A stretch of DNA of 64,000 nt from Shewanella carassii (GTDB taxonomy: Bacteria; Pseudomonadota; Gammaproteobacteria; Enterobacterales; Shewanellaceae), in assembly GCF_002777975.1 (NCBI RefSeq), contig NZ_NGVS01000013.1:62001-126000 (forward strand), in the 5' to 3' direction. Made by a program: the position numbers and the translations under genes. Positions 45,525 through 55,297 of the stretch are shown in pieces. Numbering within the stretch: position 1 is the stretch's first letter; every line of letters starts with the position of its first letter. The notes under the pieces were generated by a model. The model worked only from the letters and a program-made list of their open reading frames with translations. It made no database searches and was not told the DNA's origin.

Positions 45525-47726
45525 TCAGTTGCGCACCAGTTCCAGCTCTTTGAGCAGGTTGTCGGCATGATCCACTTCATCCATCATCCACAGAATGTAG
45601 CGGATATCCACGTGTACGGCGCGGGTGATGGTGGGGTTGAAGTACCAATCTTTGGTGATGGCTTCATAGGTGGAGTCAAAGTTGAGGCCAACCAGTTCGC
45701 CCTTGCCGTTAAACACGGGGGAGCCTGAATTGCCTCCTGTGGTATCTACGCTGGAGAGGAAGTTAACCGGTACAGAGTTGAACTCGGCCGGGTTATCCAG
45801 GCAGGAGAACAGGCGGCACAACCAGCTGCGGGGATCCTGATACAAGTGCTGCACGTTATGCTCGCCCAGTCGTCCCTGCTTGATGGCATCCAGCAGCTTC
45901 TGCGGTGCATTGTAGGGCTCGACACCTGTGTGCTTGGCGACTATTCCTTCCAGCTTGGTAAAGGGTTGCTTGTAGAGCGCATCACGGGACTGATAGCCAT
46001 CGACCATACCATAGCTGATCCTTAAGGTGCCGTTGGCATCCGGATAGACAGGCTTACCCATGGCCTTGTTATAGGCGATGATCGCCTTCATGTAGGCGGG
46101 GCGGGCGATGGACAGCTTACCAGCCAGTTCCTTGTCGGCTTTTTCCTGCGCCATATTGGTGTCGTACAGGGCTACTGCCATACGAATGAAGGGATCGCTG
46201 CTGCTCTCGAAGGCTTCCGGCTTGGCCTGCATCCAGTCGAGGCGTTTTTCTGGGTCGGTCAGCTCGGTCAGGGCATACATGCCTTCGAGCTTGTCGCCCA
46301 GGCTGATGCCTTGCTCGGGTGTCAACAACTGATCCATCACGGCGACCCGGTTATCCTGCGCCAGGTAGGCGTCGATATCCATCTGCCATAGGGTCTTGTC
46401 GACGCTGATATCGAAGCTGGAGTCAAGTCGCTTGAGACGGGCGGCGAACATCTTCATGTCACGCTCTTGATAACCCGCTTCGCGCTCGGCATCCGGCTTT
46501 TGGTTTTCTTTGGCCAGGCGATAAAGCTGCTTGGCGGTGCCGAGCAGGGCACTGGATTGAGCGTTGTCAAAATAGTAGCTCTGCTGATACTTGTGTTGTT
46601 GCTCGGCCAGCAGTTGTTCGAGCTCGCTCAGTTGCGCCATCAACGGCTGTGCGTCTTTATCTTTGGCCAACCAGTCGCGGAAGGCATTTTCCTCGACCTG
46701 CTTGATGGCGGCGATGTCTGTGGCGTGGAAGCCATCCAACAAGCCGTTGAGTTTTTTCATCCGGTTGGCCATGCCGGCCAGAGTACCGGCATACTTGATG
46801 GCGATATCCTTGTCGGAAGCGCCCATGCCCTCAATGGTGTCGATTTTGGCCTGATAGCGGGCGGCTTGGGTCGGATAGAGCCAGTCGCTGGCGAATCTCA
46901 GCTCTGAGGTCAGGCGGTAGCGGCTGGTTGAACCCGGGTAACCGGCCACAAACACGCCATCACCGGCCTTAACGCCATCGGCATTGACCTTGAGGAAGCT
47001 CTTGGGCTGATAAGGCACGTTATCCTCGGCATAGGCTGCCGGTTTGCCATCCTTGCCGACATAAGCCCTAAGGAAGGTAAAGTCGCCGCTGTGACGAGGG
47101 TATTCATAGTTATCTATGTCGCCACCGAAACCGCCAACACTCTCGGGTGGCGCATAAACCAGGCGCACATCGCGAATAATCAGCTGTTTGATCAGGTAGT
47201 ATTCAAGTCCATTGTGGAAACTACGTACTGAGCAGCGGTAGTTGTCGTCGGCTTCACACTCTTTGACCAGCGCCTTGCTGTTGGCCTGGATGGCTTCATA
47301 ACGCGCCAGTGGCTCGGTCGGCAGGTTGGCCGTTATCTTATCTGTGACATCTGTGACCGCCTCGGTGACATAGAGGCGCTCGTTGGGACCGGCCGAAGGC
47401 TCCAGGCGTTGCTCTTTGGCCAAAAAGCCATCGGCCAGATAGTTGTGTTCTTTGGTGCTGTTGAATTGGATACCCCGATAGGCACAGTGATGGTTGGTGA
47501 CAACCAATCCTTGGGGTGAGACGAAACTGGCGGTACAATAGCCGAGGCCCACCACGGCGTTCATGGGATACTTTCCGAGATCGGCCAGTTGCTCTGCCGG
47601 GATGGCGATGCCGCGCTCACTGAGCTTGTCGGCAATAGAGGGCATTTGGTAAGGTTGCCACTGCCCTTCATCGGCTATGGCGAGGCCAGAGGTCAGCGCC
47701 AAGGCTGCAGCCAATGCATTGCGCAT
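45525..47726 (-). CDS. S46 family dipeptidyl peptidase
   Basis: A 733-residue exported serine peptidase. A signal peptide (about 1-18, ending GLAIA) is followed by the trypsin-like half, with the catalytic His in TNHHCAYRGIQ (about residue 80) and Ser667 in GGNSGSPVF; a helical domain is inserted between them. S46 enzymes (DPP7, DPP11) remove dipeptides from peptide N-termini in the periplasm. The residue 18 after the catalytic Ser sets P1 preference in DPP7 (Gly) and DPP11 (Arg); here it is Ser685. ATG 47726 is used because AAGGA is correctly spaced; 47730-47732 is also ATG. Monocistronic, lying between rplI and dnaB. Confidence 0.9.
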   Translation of the reverse strand: MRNALAAALALTSGLAIADEGQWQPYQMPSIADKLSERGIAIPAEQLADLGKYPMNAVVGLGYCTASFVSPQGLVVTNHHCAYRGIQFNSTKEHNYLADGFLAKEQRLEPSAGPNERLYVTEAVTDVTDKITANLPTEPLARYEAIQANSKALVKECEADDNYRCSVRSFHNGLEYYLIKQLIIRDVRLVYAPPESVGGFGGDIDNYEYPRHSGDFTFLRAYVGKDGKPAAYAEDNVPYQPKSFLKVNADGVKAGDGVFVAGYPGSTSRYRLTSELRFASDWLYPTQAARYQAKIDTIEGMGASDKDIAIKYAGTLAGMANRMKKLNGLLDGFHATDIAAIKQVEENAFRDWLAKDKDAQPLMAQLSELEQLLAEQQHKYQQSYYFDNAQSSALLGTAKQLYRLAKENQKPDAEREAGYQERDMKMFAARLKRLDSSFDISVDKTLWQMDIDAYLAQDNRVAVMDQLLTPEQGISLGDKLEGMYALTELTDPEKRLDWMQAKPEAFESSSDPFIRMAVALYDTNMAQEKADKELAGKLSIARPAYMKAIIAYNKAMGKPVYPDANGTLRISYGMVDGYQSRDALYKQPFTKLEGIVAKHTGVEPYNAPQKLLDAIKQGRLGEHNVQHLYQDPRSWLCRLFSCLDNPAEFNSVPVNFLSSVDTTGGNSGSPVFNGKGELVGLNFDSTYEAITKDWYFNPTITRAVHVDIRYILWMMDEVDHADNLLKELELVRN

Positions 47727-47856
47727 GTTCATTCCTTATTTATAGTTAGTGTCCGTTTGGATATGAAAAACAGGTGATTGTAGGTGTAAAATTCCTGTTC
47801 TGATTGAACCGGGTTTTATATCACATTTTGCCTGATTGTTGGAGAGTTGGAGATTT

Positions 47857-49263
47857 ATGCAACAGCAAGGTGCCTTTAAGGCCAAAGACAAGCGAAGAGA
47901 CGTCCAGGTTGACGCGCTCAAGCTGCCTCCCCATTCCATTGAGGCGGAGCAATCCGTGCTCGGGGGACTGATGCTGGATGCAGAGGCCTGGGACAAGGTG
48001 TCCGAGGCCGTGGTCAGAGAAGACTTTTACTCCCGTTCCCACAGGCTGATTTTTGGTGCCATGCAAAAGCTGGTAGAAAACGGCCAACCCATAGATTTGA
48101 TTACGGTTTCAGAACAACTGGAACTGACTGACGAGCTGGAAGATGCCGGTGGTTTTACCTATCTGGGTGAGATCGCCAAGAATACCCCCAGCGCCGGTAA
48201 TATTCTTTCCTACGCCGAAATCGTGCGCGAGCGTGCCGTGGTGCGGGAGATGATCCGGGTAGCACATGAGATTGCCGACGCAGGTTACAACCCAGAGGGG
48301 CGGGACTCAGGCGCCTTGCTGGACTTGGCCGAAACCAAGGTGTTCAAGATAGCCGAGCAGCGCGCCAACGCCAACGAGGGCCCGGAGGGGATCAAGACCA
48401 TCCTCGAAAAAACCGTCGACAAGATTGAGCAGCTGTACAACAACCCGCACAACGGTGTGACCGGGGTATCCAGCGGCTTCTCCGATCTGGATAAGATGAC
48501 CGCAGGTTTCCAGTCCGGTGACCTGATCATTGTCGCGGCCCGTCCTTCCATGGGTAAGACCACCTTTGCGATGAACCTGTGTGAATACGCGGCGCTCAAT
48601 GAAAACAAGCCAGTGCTTATTTTCAGTCTCGAGATGCCCTCGGAACAGATCATGATGCGTATGCTGGCGTCGCTTGGCCGGGTAGATCAGACCAAGATAC
48701 GTACCGGCCAGTTGGATGATGATGATTGGGCGCGGGTGTCCTCTACCATGGGGATCATGCTCGAGCAGGGCAAGATGTATATCGATGACAGCTCGGGCCT
48801 GACGCCGACCGAAGTGCGCAGCAGGGCCAGGCGTATCGCCCGGGAATACGGCGGTCTGTCTATGATCATGGTCGACTACCTGCAGTTGATGCAGGTGCCG
48901 GCGCTGGCCGATAACCGGACCCTGGAAATTGCTGAAATCTCCCGCTCGCTCAAGGCCCTGGCCAAGGAGCTGGAGATCCCGGTGATCGCCCTGTCACAGC
49001 TGAACCGCTCATTGGAGCAAAGGGCCGATAAACGCCCGGTAAACTCTGACTTGCGTGAATCCGGCTCTATCGAGCAGGATGCGGACCTTATCATGTTTAT
49101 TTATCGTGACGAGGTGTATAACGACGATTCGCCCGATAAAGGCACGGCAGAGATCATCATAGGTAAGCAACGTAACGGCCCCATCGGCCGGGTCAGGCTG
49201 ACTTTCCAGGGGATGTTCTCCCGTTTTGACAATTACGCCGGTCCGCAATTTGAAGAGGACTAA
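47857..49263 (+). CDS. dnaB: Replicative DNA helicase DnaB
   Basis: A 468-residue hexameric helicase. The N-terminal domain (about 25-130; PHSIEAEQSVLGGLMLD) is followed by a linker and a RecA-like domain with Walker A ARPSMGKTTFAMN near residue 230, LIFSLEMPSEQIMMRM, Walker B MIMVDYLQLM, and ALSQLNRSLEQR. It unwinds DNA ahead of the replication fork. ATG 47857 has GGAG upstream. No intein is visible. alr follows after 68 bases. Confidence 0.97.
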   Translation: MQQQGAFKAKDKRRDVQVDALKLPPHSIEAEQSVLGGLMLDAEAWDKVSEAVVREDFYSRSHRLIFGAMQKLVENGQPIDLITVSEQLELTDELEDAGGFTYLGEIAKNTPSAGNILSYAEIVRERAVVREMIRVAHEIADAGYNPEGRDSGALLDLAETKVFKIAEQRANANEGPEGIKTILEKTVDKIEQLYNNPHNGVTGVSSGFSDLDKMTAGFQSGDLIIVAARPSMGKTTFAMNLCEYAALNENKPVLIFSLEMPSEQIMMRMLASLGRVDQTKIRTGQLDDDDWARVSSTMGIMLEQGKMYIDDSSGLTPTEVRSRARRIAREYGGLSMIMVDYLQLMQVPALADNRTLEIAEISRSLKALAKELEIPVIALSQLNRSLEQRADKRPVNSDLRESGSIEQDADLIMFIYRDEVYNDDSPDKGTAEIIIGKQRNGPIGRVRLTFQGMFSRFDNYAGPQFEED

Positions 49264-49331
49264 ACCTCTGCGGACGGTTTTCCCGGCGCGGCCAGAGAGC
49301 GCGCCATCCAATCCAAGATTGAAGGTAAGCT

Positions 49332-50408
49332 TTGAAACCCTTTCCCAGAGCAGAGATTAGCAGCCGGGCGCTGCAACATAATCTGGCCAGGCTGCGTGAG
49401 ATCGCGCCCGCCAGCAAAGTTATTGCTGTCGTCAAGGCCAACGGCTATGGCCACGGCTCACTGAACGTGGCCAAGAGCCTGAGCAGTGCTGACGGCTTCG
49501 GTCTGGCGCGGCTCGAAGAAGCGTTGGAGCTCAGGGCCGGTGGCGTAACGGCCAAGCTGTTGTTGCTCGAAGGTTTTTTTCGCAGTACTGAGTTGCCTCT
49601 ACTGGTTAAGCATGACATAGACACTGTGGTGCATCATGAGTCGCAGTTGCAGATGCTGGAGCAAGCCAAGCTGGATAAGCCGGTAACTGTGTGGCTCAAG
49701 GTCGACAGCGGCATGCACAGATTGGGTTTTCGCAGCGACGAGTTTAGCGAAGTGTATCAGCGGCTGCTGGATTGCCCGCAAGTGGCCAAGCCCATCAATC
49801 TGATGACCCATTTCGCCTGCGCCGATGAGCCGGACAATGACTATACCCGCAAGCAGTTGGAGCATTTCAACCAGCTCACCGCCGGGTTGGATGGCGACCG
49901 CAGTCTGGCCAACTCGGCCGGTGCCCTCTATTGGCCCAGCAGCCAGCAAAACTGGATTCGCCCGGGTATCGCCCTCTATGGGGTGTCGCCAGTTGTCGGT
50001 GACCGAGGCGCCAACCACGACCTGCAACCGGCCATGAGTCTGGTGTCACAACTGATAGCCGTGCGCGAGCACAAGGCCGGGGAGAGCGTGGGCTACGGGA
50101 GTTTTTGGCGCTCATCAAGGGATACCCGCCTCGGCGTGGTGGCCATAGGTTATGGTGATGGTTATCCTCGCAATGCCCCCGAGGGCACGCCTGTGCTGAT
50201 CAATGGTCGCCGGGTGCCTGTGGTTGGCAGGGTGTCCATGGATATGCTGACTGTGGATCTGGGGCCGGATGCCCGGGATGCGGTCGGTGATGATGCCCTC
50301 TTGTGGGGGCCGGCGTTACCGGTGGAAGAGGTAGCGGCTCATATCGAAACCGTGGCCTATGAACTGGTGACCAAGTTGACTCCCAGAGTGGCCGTCTGCC
50401 TCGATTGA
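49332..50408 (+). CDS. alr: Alanine racemase
   Basis: A 358-residue PLP enzyme that interconverts L- and D-alanine for peptidoglycan. The PLP Lys35 is in [10 protein letters not shown]. Also conserved are the VDSGMHRLG segment, [18 protein letters not shown], the GYGDGYPR loop and [14 protein letters not shown]. The gene starts with TTG at 49332 after GAAGGTAAGC, the same N-terminus ([10 protein letters not shown]) as other Shewanella Alr. It follows dnaB as in E. coli. Confidence 0.96.
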   Translation: MKPFPRAEISSRALQHNLARLREIAPASKVIAVVKANGYGHGSLNVAKSLSSADGFGLARLEEALELRAGGVTAKLLLLEGFFRSTELPLLVKHDIDTVVHHESQLQMLEQAKLDKPVTVWLKVDSGMHRLGFRSDEFSEVYQRLLDCPQVAKPINLMTHFACADEPDNDYTRKQLEHFNQLTAGLDGDRSLANSAGALYWPSSQQNWIRPGIALYGVSPVVGDRGANHDLQPAMSLVSQLIAVREHKAGESVGYGSFWRSSRDTRLGVVAIGYGDGYPRNAPEGTPVLINGRRVPVVGRVSMDMLTVDLGPDARDAVGDDALLWGPALPVEEVAAHIETVAYELVTKLTPRVAVCLD

Positions 50409-50437
50409 ATGAGTCATGCCATTGAGTTGGCAAACAC

Positions 50438-50462
50438 TAAAGGGCGCCTCGGCGCCCTTTGT
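50438..50462. terminator. Bidirectional terminator (alr/cheX)
   Basis: Arms AAAGGGCGCC and GGCGCCCTTT around two bases lie between converging alr and cheX; short T runs flank both sides. Confidence 0.7.
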
Positions 50463-50464
50463 CA

Positions 50465-50932
50465 TTATTGATTCTCGAAACAGATCTCTATGTAGGCCGA
50501 GCCCTTGGGAGCGACAAAAGGCATGATGATCTTCTTGCCCTGGGCCTGATGGGAAATCTTGTGGCCTATGCCGGAAACCACCACAGGGGTGGCCATTTCA
50601 AACTCATAGCCTTTGTCCGACAGCAGGTTCTTGGCGCCGCCGGTCACCATGTTGGTGATCTCCCCTACCAGATCTGTCACTTCTTCATTGATATTGCCGG
50701 GATTTTCTCCCAGCATATTTTGCATTATCTCCAGGATCAGTCCTTGCTCAAAGGTGATCGACAGCGATCCTTTAGTCTGTGGCCCCACCATACCGATAAG
50801 TCCGGAGACATCACCCTTGGCCAGGTTGTCTGTCTTGAGTCTGGGCTTACCCGGGGTCAACTGCATGTTGGCCATGGTGGAAACCACATTGAGAAGTGAC
50901 TGAAGAAAGGGATTGATAAAAGTGACATTCAT
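50465..50932 (-). CDS. cheX: Chemotaxis protein CheX
   Basis: A 155-residue protein of the CheC/CheX/FliY phosphatase family. The active-site helix has the E-x-x-N pattern in LVGEITNMVTGGAKNLLSDK (Glu and Asn spaced as in CheX). The GLILEIMQNMLGENP turn and the C-terminal strand pair are typical. CheX dephosphorylates CheY-P. It lies alone, with only cheD elsewhere in this window, so it may serve a separate receiver. Confidence 0.85.
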   Translation of the reverse strand: MNVTFINPFLQSLLNVVSTMANMQLTPGKPRLKTDNLAKGDVSGLIGMVGPQTKGSLSITFEQGLILEIMQNMLGENPGNINEEVTDLVGEITNMVTGGAKNLLSDKGYEFEMATPVVVSGIGHKISHQAQGKKIIMPFVAPKGSAYIEICFENQ

Positions 50933-51070
50933 GCCGGATTTGTTCCTCTTGCTGCCTAGGGAATTGCAGATAGCGTAAGGCTAATCCATAAGCGGTTTCA
51001 CTCCCGCCCACTGGATCACACTCTTATTAGCTTAGAACAATGGCTTGGGCTCTGTGGCGATTTCTTGCCC

Positions 51071-51105
51071 GGAAAAACTGTGCCCGGCATAAAAACCGGG
51101 CACAG
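51071..51105 (-). terminator. Terminator of the ttrBCA operon
   Basis: Ten-base arms CTGTGCCCGG and CCGGGCACAG with an eight-base loop; on the minus strand five T follow directly. Confidence 0.85.
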
Positions 51106-51113
51106 CGCGAGCT

Positions 51114-54100
51114 TCAGGAGACTTTTTCGATTTTCGCCGGTAGCCCCTGGCGGGCCGAGGCGCCGCTGGCCCAATCCACCAGAGGATAGGAACCCGAACG
51201 GCTGGGATCCAGCACTGCGAGATCGTTGAGGTTAACCCCGGCGCGGATCAGCGGATTGGCTGCAACCTGCTTGCCATCTATGCTGAATGCCCGCGCGCCG
51301 AGCTCCTTGTGACCAAAGCCGTGTTCAATGGCGATGCACTCCGGGTGCACACCGGCGACGCATTCCACCAGTGCTAGTACACTGCCGTTGGGGGTGCTGA
51401 TTTTCACTGTATCCCCTGTGGCTATGCCCAATCTTTGGGCCGTGTCTTTATTGATCCGCACCGGATTATTGGGGTGCACTTGCCTGAGCCTGTCAGAGCC
51501 GATACTCATGGAGCTCATGGTGTGTGACTTGTAGCTCGACAGCAACATGGGCCAGGACTGGCGGTCGAAGGCTTGCCTGAGCTCTGTGCCATCGACCAGG
51601 CGTTGACCATAACTGCGCGGACAACCACTGAGAAACTCGCCGCTCTGGGAGTGACGGCGACTGCCCACCTGGGGGTTCCACAACATCATCGGCTTGGGCC
51701 AGACCTTGGTGGGGTTGCCTTCGGCGTCCCTGGCCTTGTTCATTGATTCGAAACGGCCACCGCGGGCATAGAGATAAGCCACCCTGGATGCTTCCTCTTC
51801 GCCGAGACGGGCCTTGAGTTCGGGAATGATCCTGGCAACCCCGGACCAATAGAGATCTTCCTTGCCGATGGCGGGGACTTTCTCTCCCAACCAGGCGACG
51901 TTGGCGGCGCCGTAGAGAGAAAAGTCGGCGGCGCGAGTCAGCGGGTGGCGTGTGCCATCATGGGCCAGCACCGCATTTTCACCGAAGCCGGGCAAGGCCA
52001 GCGCCATGGCAATCCGGGTAAGAAAGCTTTCCATGCACACGGGATCGCCATCCACTGTGTGCTCCACCCTGGGTTTGACTATCGGCCAGCGGCCGGTGGC
52101 TATCTTGGTCATGGTGCCCTGCCAGGCCGAGGTCCAGCCCCAGGACTCATAGGTGAGGGTGTCCGGCACTATATAGTCGGATAACGCCGTGGTTTCGTTG
52201 ATAAAGCTGTCGATACTGATAAACAGCGGCAGCACCTTGGGGTCTTTGAGCTTATCGCCTATGGCGGCACCGAGCCCGGCCTGACCATAGACAGGGTTGC
52301 CCATATGGTTGATCCAGGCCTTGAGCGAATAAGGGTAACCGTTGACCGCCGCGGTTAGATGCTCGCTCAACATGGGCGCCGAGATCGGGAACCAGGGCTC
52401 CTTTGCCGGGTAGGGGGACTCGCCGGCCTGCTGCTTGCGCTTGTATTCCGAGCTTTTTTCATAGGGGAAACGGGAGCGCGACAGGAATACTCCCTTGGGC
52501 TGCACCATGCCGTCAAACTCGGCCAGATTGTAGCGTGGGCCTTTGCCGAAGGCCGGGAAAGTACCGCCCTTGGCTAGCGCGCCGCCCTTTTGGTTGATAT
52601 TGCCTATCATGGCGTTGAGCATCATGATGGCCCAGGCGGTATAGAAGCCATCACTGCTCATGGTGCCGCCGTGGCTGATCACCGCGGCCTTGCTGCCATG
52701 GCTGGTGAACTTGTTGGCCAGGGCTTCAATCTCATCGACCGGCACATCGCATTCGGCGCTGTATTGCGCCAATGTCTTGAGCCGGGCCGATTCGGCCAGC
52801 AGGCTGAAACTGCTCTTGCAGGCCAGGCTCTGGCCATTTTGGCCTGTGAGTCTGCGGTCCACTTCGAGCTGCGCCTTGGGGCAGACCTCGGCGGCCATGG
52901 GTTCACCGCTGACGGCGTCCAGCACCAGCAAGGGGTCTTCATCACCGAAAGGCTTGCCGCTGAAGGCCAACCCCAATTCGCTGGCGTGCAGATATTGGCC
53001 GTATCTCGGATGCGCCTGGTCTGAATGCACCAGGAAACCGGCATTACTGAAACCGCGGAAACCGGCGGCTTTGGCGGCCTTGGCATTGGGAGCACTGAGA
53101 AACTCGGCGCTGTAGCGCTGATTGTCGATGATCCAGCGCAGCATAGCCATCGCCAGCGAGGCGTCTGTGGCCGGGCGGATCGGCAACCAGACGTTGTCCG
53201 GCGCCGACGCCAGATTGGAGGTGTTGGGCAGCATGGGCGAAACCACAACATAGCTGAAGTTGCGGTTGTTGACCCTGGCATTGGCCATTTGCCGCGCTTG
53301 GCGCTTGAAGGGGTTGCCGGATTGCTGCGGTGAAGTGCCGATGAACAGTAGAAACTCGGCATGATCCCAGTCCGGTTTCAAGTGGGCGTACTTTTTCAGA
53401 TCGTCCAGCAAGGCGCCGGCACCAGCCCGATAGCTGAAGCCACAGTAAGAGCCGTGGTTGGCAAAGTTACGGGTGCCGAAGCTGTTGAAGGTAAAGCGTT
53501 TTATCAGCGTGTCCCGCCCCTCATCCGAGGCGTTGCTGACCAATAGCTGATTGGCCTTGGGACCATATTCAGGATTGGCTGGATCCAAAGGCGTGTTGAG
53601 ATCGCGAATCGCCCTGAGTCCATCCACATGGCCTTCACCAAACAGATCGCCACCTTCGACAACCTCTTTGAGCAACTGCTCGAATGCTATGCTCTGCCAC
53701 TGGCCCGAACCTCTGGGGCCGACCCGTTTCAGGCAGCGTGTTACCCGATAGGGGCTGTCCAGTAACTCCAGCATGGCGTTGCCGCGGGCGCAGGCGGTGG
53801 AACGCCCGGCAAGCCCCTGTTCTTGCCAGGCGCTGGTAGCCACCAGGGCATCGCGCACCGGGGTGTCAAAGTCCAGGTGTTCACGGGCCGACAGTGGATG
53901 ATAAGGGTTACCACTGATACGGATAATGCTGTCGGTTTCATTATCGATACGGGCCCGCACCCCGCATTTGGTCCAGCAGCCGAAACACATGGTATTGGCC
54001 AGACGCTGGTTGTCATTGGCGCTCAGTTGGCCGCTATTCAGGTCGACCTTGAGCTCAGGTGCCAGCGAGTTGCCATGAATCGCTTCTTGGGTATTTTTGC

Positions 54101-54224
54101 CCGAGCTGCCATTGACCAGGCCCTTGCCCAGCTGGGTTAGGGTGTGGCTGTAGCCCGCAACAAATAGTCCGGTACCACCTGTGATGGCAGCCCCTTTGAT
54201 AAAACGGCGTTTACTCTTGTCCAT
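51114..54224 (-). CDS. ttrA: Tetrathionate reductase catalytic subunit TtrA
   Basis: A 1036-residue molybdopterin oxidoreductase of the DMSO reductase family, which reduces tetrathionate to thiosulfate in the periplasm. Four cysteines bind the N-terminal iron-sulfur cluster: Cys80, Cys83, Cys87 (MCFGCWTKCGV) and Cys145 (TACARGN). Cys261 in HGSYCGFSYRAG is the likely Mo ligand. The end has the MGD-binding domain (ATGDTVKISTPNGS). The Tat signal MDKSKRRFIK aligns best as a Lys-Arg variant. Length fits TtrA of Salmonella (about 1020). Its ATG overlaps the ttrC stop (TAATG) with AAGGAG upstream. Confidence 0.93.
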   Translation of the reverse strand: MDKSKRRFIKGAAITGGTGLFVAGYSHTLTQLGKGLVNGSSGKNTQEAIHGNSLAPELKVDLNSGQLSANDNQRLANTMCFGCWTKCGVRARIDNETDSIIRISGNPYHPLSAREHLDFDTPVRDALVATSAWQEQGLAGRSTACARGNAMLELLDSPYRVTRCLKRVGPRGSGQWQSIAFEQLLKEVVEGGDLFGEGHVDGLRAIRDLNTPLDPANPEYGPKANQLLVSNASDEGRDTLIKRFTFNSFGTRNFANHGSYCGFSYRAGAGALLDDLKKYAHLKPDWDHAEFLLFIGTSPQQSGNPFKRQARQMANARVNNRNFSYVVVSPMLPNTSNLASAPDNVWLPIRPATDASLAMAMLRWIIDNQRYSAEFLSAPNAKAAKAAGFRGFSNAGFLVHSDQAHPRYGQYLHASELGLAFSGKPFGDEDPLLVLDAVSGEPMAAEVCPKAQLEVDRRLTGQNGQSLACKSSFSLLAESARLKTLAQYSAECDVPVDEIEALANKFTSHGSKAAVISHGGTMSSDGFYTAWAIMMLNAMIGNINQKGGALAKGGTFPAFGKGPRYNLAEFDGMVQPKGVFLSRSRFPYEKSSEYKRKQQAGESPYPAKEPWFPISAPMLSEHLTAAVNGYPYSLKAWINHMGNPVYGQAGLGAAIGDKLKDPKVLPLFISIDSFINETTALSDYIVPDTLTYESWGWTSAWQGTMTKIATGRWPIVKPRVEHTVDGDPVCMESFLTRIAMALALPGFGENAVLAHDGTRHPLTRAADFSLYGAANVAWLGEKVPAIGKEDLYWSGVARIIPELKARLGEEEASRVAYLYARGGRFESMNKARDAEGNPTKVWPKPMMLWNPQVGSRRHSQSGEFLSGCPRSYGQRLVDGTELRQAFDRQSWPMLLSSYKSHTMSSMSIGSDRLRQVHPNNPVRINKDTAQRLGIATGDTVKISTPNGSVLALVECVAGVHPECIAIEHGFGHKELGARAFSIDGKQVAANPLIRAGVNLNDLAVLDPSRSGSYPLVDWASGASARQGLPAKIEKVS

Positions 54225-55297
54225 TATGCGGCTCCTTTCAGTCCGGTGGCAGACTGACGTATCAGTTCGGAAATCAGGGTGATCAGGGCCAGCCAAAGGC
54301 CAAAGGTACCCAGGATCCCCAGCAGCCCCTGTGGGCCCCAGGGCAGTTCATAGAAGTAGGTGCCGGCGCCATACTTGGGATCCGTCTGCGCCTGGATAAG
54401 CACCAGCCAGCGAAAGCCCCAAGCCAGGTGGATGGCGGCAAAGCTGCCAAACAGCAAGGCCCAGCGGGGCAGATGTCTGAAGGCCAGCAGCAGCGCCAAC
54501 AAGGCCAGGGTTGCCAGCACCCAGATAGCGGCCAGTTGCCAACTGGGGCTGTCGCCGAGCAGTAATCTGGCTTCATTGGCGCTGTTGCCGCCACTGATAG
54601 CCCAGCCGATAAGCAACAGGGCAAACAGGGCGAAAGAGCCACGCAGCCAGAGCAGCAGCTGTTTGTCTGTCTCCTGCTTATGGCCATTGAACAGGCGGTT
54701 GAGCCAAATCAGCATGCCGCTGCCGGCGGCCAGGGCGCTGGCGGCGAACAGAGGCGGCAGCCAGTAGCTGTGCCACAGCGGTCTGGCCTTGATCGCCATG
54801 GTTTCCATGCCGGTGTAGAGGGCGATACTCAGGCCGCTGAGCAGGGCAACCCAGGCCAGAGGCTTGAGCCAGGGCTCTCCTTGCCAGTTTCCCAGTCGTA
54901 ACCAGTATCCCAGGCGGCTCCAGCCATCTTTGGGCTGAGTCGGAAGGGAAGGGCGCAGCAAGAGGTAGGCAAAGGCCAGCGCCGCTGCCATAAATAGCGG
55001 CAGTAACCAAGCGCCATACCACATCCAGGAATCCGGTCTGAGCTGCATATAGAAATGCCAGGCGCGGGCGGGTTGGTGCAGATCGGCCAAGAGTGCTACA
55101 GGTGCCACTATGGCTGTGCTGAGGATCAGGCTGCCGCAGAGTGTCAGCAGGCGCTTATCCTTGGCGCCGGGGCGGATAATGGTTAGCGCCGCAATCCACA
55201 CCGCGGAATAGGCCAGTCCCATCATAAAGAAGTATTGCACCGCCCAGGGTAACCAGGTGATGGCGATATCCGGGGTCAAGATCTCTTTAATGTCCAT
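54224..55297 (-). CDS. ttrC: Tetrathionate reductase membrane subunit TtrC
   Basis: A 357-residue NrfD/PsrC-like integral membrane protein with about nine helices. It opens with ITWLPWAVQYFFMMGLAYSA, and the PVALLADLHQPARAWHFYMQ stretch near residue 75 is the family's quinol-site region. TtrC oxidises quinol and passes electrons to TtrB. GAGGAG precedes the ATG. It overlaps ttrB by 11 bases and ttrA by one, a tightly coupled operon. Confidence 0.92.
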   Translation of the reverse strand: MDIKEILTPDIAITWLPWAVQYFFMMGLAYSAVWIAALTIIRPGAKDKRLLTLCGSLILSTAIVAPVALLADLHQPARAWHFYMQLRPDSWMWYGAWLLPLFMAAALAFAYLLLRPSLPTQPKDGWSRLGYWLRLGNWQGEPWLKPLAWVALLSGLSIALYTGMETMAIKARPLWHSYWLPPLFAASALAAGSGMLIWLNRLFNGHKQETDKQLLLWLRGSFALFALLLIGWAISGGNSANEARLLLGDSPSWQLAAIWVLATLALLALLLAFRHLPRWALLFGSFAAIHLAWGFRWLVLIQAQTDPKYGAGTYFYELPWGPQGLLGILGTFGLWLALITLISELIRQSATGLKGAA

